DNA of 64,000 nucleotides from Diadema setosum (taxonomy: Eukaryota > Echinodermata > Echinoidea > Diadematoida > Diadematidae), in contig NC_092697.1 of the NCBI RefSeq assembly GCF_964275005.1, positions 21,240,138 to 21,304,137 on the forward strand. Reading direction: 5' to 3'. The notes below the pieces were generated by a model. It saw only the letters and a list, made by a program, of their open reading frames with translations, was not told where the DNA came from and did not search any database. The translations under genes were made by a program, and so were the position numbers. Positions within the stretch are counted from its first letter, which is position 1; every line of letters starts with the position of its first letter. Shown piece after piece: positions 58,800 through 64,000 of the stretch.

Positions 58800-59554
58800 A
58801 AACCATAACTAGGCCCCCCCGACATTCTGCGCGGTGTGTCACCATCGCAAAAGCCATTGCTGTGATGTTTATCGACTTTTCTTTCAAGTCTCCCACATCC
58901 TTTGACACCAAATTTGTGACCCCCGGACACACTGTTTGGAAGTTACACATAATGTATGTACATGCATGTCAGACCAAAAAATGCTCAAAAACATGAATTC
59001 TTGTACAATTTCAATGTAAATTGTGCTTTACAGTCAAATCTAATGAAAGCATGATTATTTTTTGGTTTTATGGATTGAAATCAATTTATATTTTCATGCT
59101 TGCAACAATGTCATCGGCAAATTTCATTGAAAAAAACAATGAAAAACAAAGTAAAAAACAGAAGAAATTCTGTTTTTAAGAAGAAGAAAAAGAAATTCTG
59201 AAAAAAACAATAGAATATATAAGAATCTTTTTGATGGCACAATCTTTTTTACTTACGTTTGCTGAGGACACTAGAAAGAATATTTACACATAAAATGTGC
59301 CTATTTGGAGCTATATTTAGTGATTTATAGGAAATAGTCTGATTTCATGCATATGTTTGCATAATTTAGCATAAATGAAATTTTTTGAAAAATCAACTTC
59401 ACATTTTGTTTTAGATTACGTCACAGGCAATGTGTGTCAATTTTATCGTGCAGTCGATGACTGAGATCTGAAGGGTGGGGGTGGGGGTGGGGGGGGGGGC
59501 CTTGGAGCCTCCCTCCGGCTCTATCATCTACCCAAAAGCCTGGCCTAGTTAGGG
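58800..59554. repeat. Relative of the 58.0-kb repeat, copy 2 (diverged)
   Basis: TTTGACACCAAATTTGTGAC, CATGCATGTCAGACC and GATCTGAAGGGTGGGGG match the order of lines in copy 1 (TTTGAAACCAAATTTGCGAC, CATGCATGTCAACCC, GATCTGAAGGGGGGG). It ends CTAGTTAGGG|TTAA. Confidence 0.55.
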
Positions 59555-59623
59555 TTAAAAGCTTTCAGTCGCTTTGAAGAGCTGGCGAGAGTACACTGAG
59601 GAAAGCAACTCACAGGCACTTAC

Positions 59624-59780
59624 CTGAGATTTTTATAGCTGCTGGTCTTGTAATATGAATTGCAATATCTGTAAATCTTGTCTTATCTGGTACAAGCACA
59701 CCAAAAAGTGGATGAACAATGGATGATGGTAAAACCTTGTTTTGGGAGCCGTCAGATTGCGGTTGAGTGTCTCCTGTCAT
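59624..59780 (-). other. Open reading segment with a good splice donor; coding status unclear
   Basis: From an ATG at 59780 the minus strand reads MTGDTQPQSDGSQNK, then SSIVHPLFGVLVPDKTRF and ITRPAAIKIS, up to a strong donor AATCTCAG|GTAAGTG (59624). It begins 79 nt after the stop codon of the upstream exon and is in the same frame, separated by two TGA codons. It may be the first exon of a separate downstream gene, an alternative 3' part of the same gene, or chance. I do not recognise the sequence. Confidence 0.35.
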
Positions 59781-59858
59781 GATGTATGTGAAGCTAGTCT
59801 CTAAATGCGCGATGTGAAAAATGCATGACTTGATCCAATAGTGAACTCAGTCTGAGTT

Positions 59859-60023
59859 TCACTCATAAAACACAAGGTAGAGCTCATAAAATGCAGACTG
59901 CTTGTTGCTGCTGGTCTCTCTAGATTTCACAAAACTCTGGTTGATGTGCTTCACAAACCGTAGTGTGTCCTTGTCTCTGTAGACCAGGCAAAGGGAATTG
60001 TCCTCTGGCAAAATGTTCAGAAG
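59859..60023 (-). CDS. C-terminal exon of an unidentified protein
   Basis: After an acceptor TTCCAATTTGTCTCAG, this 165-nt exon encodes LLNILPEDNSLCLVYRDKD, TLRFVKHINQSFVKSRE and ends SAFYELYLVFYE with a TGA stop. It starts in phase 0, matching the end phase of exon 62418-62476. The composition (alternating hydrophobic and charged residues, LCLVYRD, LYLVFYE) suggests beta strands of a folded domain. The pattern faintly recalls the C-terminal half of 2-oxoglutarate/Fe(II) oxygenases, but I cannot point to the metal ligands and do not assign it. The 2.4-kb intron contains a GACC-rich repeat. Confidence 0.72.
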   Translation of the reverse strand, partial: LLNILPEDNSLCLVYRDKDTLRFVKHINQSFVKSRETSSNKQSAFYELYLVFYE

Positions 60024-60577
60024 CTGAGACAAATTGGAAAGATAAGAAATTTCTTGGTAATGAATAAAACTGACTTGGTGAAATCTTGAAACTTAATGGC
60101 ATCATCAGTCAAATCTGCAAAGCATTAAGGGGATTCTAAAAATAATCTTGACAGTTTTCTTTAAACCCATTCCTCCCACAATTCTCTGAGAGCCTTTAGT
60201 GTAGGGGAAATACTGACACTTTTACCAGTAAAATCCTCTTGTACTAGAAAAATCAGACAGCAATTGTGGAAGAAATGAAGTACTGGTAGATCGTATTTGT
60301 TTGTGACATCATAGGCGGGAGCCTTTGGCTTGTAATTCTTTGCAAGGGCTGTACAGGGCATTCTCATATTGCAGCTTCAAAGACATGTGAAACATGTAGT
60401 GTCATCATCGCCAAAAGTCACTGCTATTTTGCTGTTTCCGGATGAGCCCAATGTTGTAAGTATAGGCCCTACAGTTATTGGATATGTACATGTGTATTAT
60501 GACAGTTGAATGTTTCCTGCCTTAAGTATGATATGGCCAGAAATAAGGCATAATAAAGCTATTAAAGTATTAGTCTA

Positions 60578-61710
60578 AACTAGAAATGTCGCTATGGCGG
60601 CTGGTATGCCTCCACCATAATGCATGATTCTCCCAATAAGTGTATATAGTACAATGTCTTCACAATGTGTGATGACAGTTTCGCATAGCTGGCAAAATAT
60701 TGAAATGACAGGTTTGTCAGAAATGTCTTGAATGTTCACTTTCCTTGATCTAGGTTTGCTATAATTGTCTAAGAGTGCAGGTACATGTATATGGGAAATT
60801 GAGGATTTTTACTTGACTTTTGACCGACCTTTGTATGAAATTTATGCACTGAGTAATTTTCAAGGTATGAAGAAAAAGTGTAATTACAGTATAAAATAAA
60901 TAGTGAAATTTTGAGGAGTTGACCTTGACCTTTCACCCCTGACTATTGACCCACGATCCCTAAATTCCCTAGATAATCCCTACCAGTCAGTGCATGCATG
61001 TGTACAAAGTTCCAGGAAGATACATTGAACCATTTGCGAGAAAAGTGAAATTGTAACATTTTCACCTGACCTTAGACCTTTTGACCTTTGACCTTATGAC
61101 ATGAAACTCTCTCTGGAGAATCTTTACGCAGTAGTACATGTCTACACTAAGTTTCAAGAAAATACCTTTGGGCATTGCATAGATATGGGGGAAATAGCAA
61201 CATTTTTAGCATTTGACCTTGACCTTTAACCTCTGCCAATTTCACTAAAAAACTACTCAACTAATTGCCCTATCATACTTCATCCTTGGACCAAATTTGG
61301 TGAAAGTTGCTTCGTCCAGTTTTGAGTTATCACGTAAACAGACAAATTTTAGGATTTGACCTTGATCTTTGACCTTTGACCTCCGTCCGATTTCACTCAA
61401 AAACTAATCAAGTAATTGTCCCATCATACATCATCCTTGGACAAAGTTTGGTGAAATTTGCTTGATCCAGTCTTGATTTATCATGTAAACGGATACAATT
61501 TCATGATTTGACCTTGACCTTTGACCTTGGCCTTCAGCCGATTATACCCAAAATCTAATCAAGTAATTGCCTCATCATACTTTATACTTGGACCCAGTTT
61601 GGTAAAATTCCAGTCAATATTACTCAAGTTATCGCGTAAACGACTGCGGACGGACGTACGGACAACCCGAAAACATAATGCCTCCGGCACCACTTCGTGG
61701 CGGAGGCATA
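60578..61710. repeat. Large GACC-rich repeat, copy 2
   Basis: Begins ACTAGAAATGTCGCTATGGC, GGTATGCCTCCACCATAATG and ends with the GCCTCCGGCACCACTTCGTG hairpin, as at 11559-12854. The middle has three repeats of about 120 bp with ATTTGACCTTGACCTTT, CATCATACTTCATCCTTGGA and AAGTTTGGTGAAATTTGCTT. It is intronic in the gene at 59.9-62.5 kb. Confidence 0.7.
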
Positions 61711-62417
61711 AAAACATGGTTTGAATTAGCCAGGAATATGTTGTGACATGTACATAATTGGAAGGGTGTGTATGATATACTTCAATAGGTACATGTACAC
61801 ATGCGTATGGTATGGTGGGTGCACGACTTAGTCCATACCTTGCATGTAGAGAAACGAGCAGTTACTGGAAATATGCAGTATTATGCATGCTATGTTTGTT
61901 GTGCATTCATTCGTTTGTACTATCAGAAGCACATATTCATTATGGGTTTTTTTTTTTTTTTGGGGGGGGGGTTTGGGTTTGGGGTTTTTTGTTGTTGTTT
62001 TTTTGTTATTTTTTTAGGTCATTAAATCCAAGGTTGAAACCTGGTTGCCAGACAGCAGCATGGTATCACACATAGGTGTCATCAGTTTGTTCACTCATCA
62101 TCAGAAGTAGACTCTTTATTTAGAGTTTAATACGCCATCTGCACTCGTGTGTTTGAAAAATTAGCTGGTTTCATCAAGGTAGTTGTGTTGTAGAAATGCA
62201 TGCTACAAAGTTTGTACCAGAAAATATTTTTGCCATTGGTATGGCATATCTATTTATTTGGGGGTTTGGCACTGTTTTGTTTATTTCAAGAGTTCACTAT
62301 TTTTATCTACTTTATTCTCCTAGACATGTTCTGCCTGCTGGTATGCTAGCACAGTGGAAAGCACTGACGAATGAAACACAACATGAGCTACATGTACGTC
62401 TGGAATAGTACACTTAC

Positions 62418-62476
62418 CTCCTCATCTTCACCTCTTGCAATGTATGAAACAAACCCGCCACCGTCAGGACTGAAAT
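62418..62476 (-). CDS. Internal exon of the same unidentified protein
   Basis: This 59-nt exon has a textbook acceptor (TTTTTTTTCTCTCAG) and donor (GAGGAG|GTAAGTG). It encodes FSPDGGGFVSYIARGEDEE after a split codon (phase 1 in, phase 0 out). Joined to 60023 it gives RGEDEE-LLNILPED. Earlier exons, ending in phase 1, were not found between here and 64000 and are presumed to lie to the right. Confidence 0.75.
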
Positions 62477-63059
62477 CTGAGAGAAAAAAAAGATGTACAA
62501 ATCAGATGTGAGGTTTCAACACAATCTTTACTTCTACTGCTTGTTGTGAAAATACGTCTATTAAAAAAAATGCAGTTTGCCACTTCCAATGATCTAAAGT
62601 TCCTGGACACATTCACATACTGTTCCTGTAGTGCACCAGTAAACAAACAATTGGACCACAATGCAACATAGACAGGTTCTGCTTAAGCATGTCCATCACT
62701 TTTCAATTAAAACAGTAGACACAAAAGACTGAATTGCACTCCTGTCTAAAGTTACAATTGGTAGTTCATACAGTATGCTGTACACAATTGAAGGTATTGG
62801 TGGCAAACGGACTGGGTCATGTCACAATAGTACATAAATAATGCACATAACAGAGGCCATTACTCTTAAGGAATTATCCAACTGATAGTGACTTTGGAGC
62901 AGTCTGAAACAGATGAGGCAAAACCTAGTATGCTTTGGACTGTTCCAAAGTTACAGAGGGTGGATAATTTTAACTAATGCCTGAGTAAGTTATGTGCACT
63001 ATTTGTTTTATAAAATTGTAACACACATCATCTGTATAGACCGATTCAATTTCGATGGC

Positions 63060-63240
63060 CTATTCACCTACCGCCGCTAGCGGCGCTATAACGGTCGCCA
63101 TAACTGGGGGCCAACGGGGGCTTCCAGCGAGCTAGCTACCCAGCGAGTTGCACTTGCAGCTGAGCAGCCTAGCGTACCCATCGCGCATAGTTAGCCGGGC
63201 GCGGCCGCTGCGCCGCGGCCGGCGACCGCCGGCGCCGCGC
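63060..63240. other. Short CG-rich island
   Basis: Base composition changes abruptly to CG-rich with small palindromes (CCGCCGCTAGCGGCG, GCGCCGCGGCCGGCG). It could be a promoter island for the minus-strand gene or the end of a GC-rich mobile element. No repeat pair or splice pattern decides between them. 62480-63060 shows nothing recognisable. Confidence 0.4.
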
Positions 63241-63339
63241 TAATATTGTGATTGTTTACTCACTGTGGAAAAGTCATTCAGCGGCTTTTAATGCCTTTCT
63301 TTTGGACAAACTGAGTGATTCAGACATATTGATCTACTT

Positions 63340-63440
63340 TGAAAGCTTCAAAGGAAGGATCAGGAAAACACATTGTGCAGTTGTTGGGTGCACAAATAAC
63401 AGAAAAAAAAAATGGAAATGGAAGCTTCACGGCAGTGCGT
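63340..63440 (+). pseudogene. Possible THAP-type zinc-finger fragment
   Basis: The plus strand encodes GRIRKTHCAVVGCTNNRKKK then a TGA within 10 codons. CAVVGCTNNRKK resembles the opening of THAP domains (Cys-x3-Cys near the start of the protein), found in host genes and in P-element-type transposases. The remaining ligands (Cys-x2-His) and the AVPTIF-like end are missing and there is no suitable ATG. It may be a relic or an isolated exon. Confidence 0.35.
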
Positions 63441-64000
63441 GAAATTCAGACACCGCTGACGCATGATAAAATAAGGCAACATTAAAGACAATTAAGTGAA
63501 ATACAACGGTATAAAAATTCACAGATTTCGAAACAAACTAGATTGTCTACTAGATTCTCTATTCAATTAGGTTATCACTGCATATTCGAAAAATACAGGT
63601 ATGTTGTTCATCTTAGAAGACAAGTTTAGATCAAAGAATTTGATAATTCACTGATTTTTTTTTTTTTATTTATCCTTGGTGTCCTACTTGCCAAAGTTTA
63701 CACTTCCTGGCTAGACTTTATTATTATGACAAACATATTTTACAGCATACACTACAGCTAAATAAAATGTTTCAAGATGCGTTAAATTCTTATATTGTTT
63801 TCACTTCTTCAATGTTCAGCACTGAATTGACCATAGGCCTATTCAATTTTGGCCTGGAACTCTGAATTTGACTTTTGATAAAGTGATACTTATTAAATAT
63901 TAAACCATGGATGGTGGGAAACATCCGTTTCATAATCATAATTAACAAAGTCACTTTTGTAGATCATTTAATAGGCGTTAGCGTGATGTTACCCAATGTT

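Overview
The window is animal nuclear DNA: intron-split genes with GT-AG junctions, AT-rich spacers, long poly-A, poly-C and poly-G runs, microsatellites and a very high density of short inverted-repeat transposons. The style of the interspersed repeats (foldback elements, TGACCTTTGACC-rich repeats, GGATCCGCC-ended elements) suggests a marine invertebrate deuterostome, most likely an echinoderm such as a sea urchin. That organism call is inference; no marker gene fixes it.

Three host genes are supported. (1) A minus-strand gene has its ATG at 13970 and eight coding exons down to 854. They join in frame and encode a vasculin (GPBP1/GPBP1L1) homologue. The final exon or exons lie beyond the left edge. 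Its 5' UTR exons must lie further right; candidates are at about 22.46 kb and 35.22 kb. (2) A plus-strand gene at 51114-52154 encodes a complete 346-residue ZIP (SLC39A1/2/3-like) zinc transporter in one coding exon, after a 5' UTR splice acceptor at 51063. (3) A minus-strand gene has a 59-nt internal exon (62418-62476) and a C-terminal exon (59859-60023). They join phase 0 to phase 0 and encode an unidentified protein whose 5' part lies beyond the right edge. Genes 2 and 3 converge.

The remainder, mainly 14-51 kb, is a transposon graveyard. In many cases both ends and the target duplication can be read: TTAA-flanked foldbacks, TTA-flanked PIF/Harbinger-type MITEs, a hAT-type element with an 8-bp duplication, Mutator-like elements with 9-bp duplications, TA-flanked elements, a tRNA-derived SINE, a LINE fragment and a decayed Tc1-type transposase. 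Several are nested three deep, which gives relative ages and, in some cases, empty-site sequences inside the window. No retrovirus-like or Polinton-like element was recognised.

Two signals look least ordinary. First, two transposons (18887-21629 and 16210-17011) share GGKCAATTCCA termini and 4-bp target duplications. Each carries its own 14-bp motif of the form GT-N10-AC, iterated several times, with one copy abutting the 13-bp terminus. Second, two very small perfect hairpins of 39 bp (25850-25888) and 33 bp (30670-30702) have the same ends (CACAGAACTCT) and are each flanked by a perfect 8-bp target duplication. One has its empty site preserved in a sister repeat at 13 kb.
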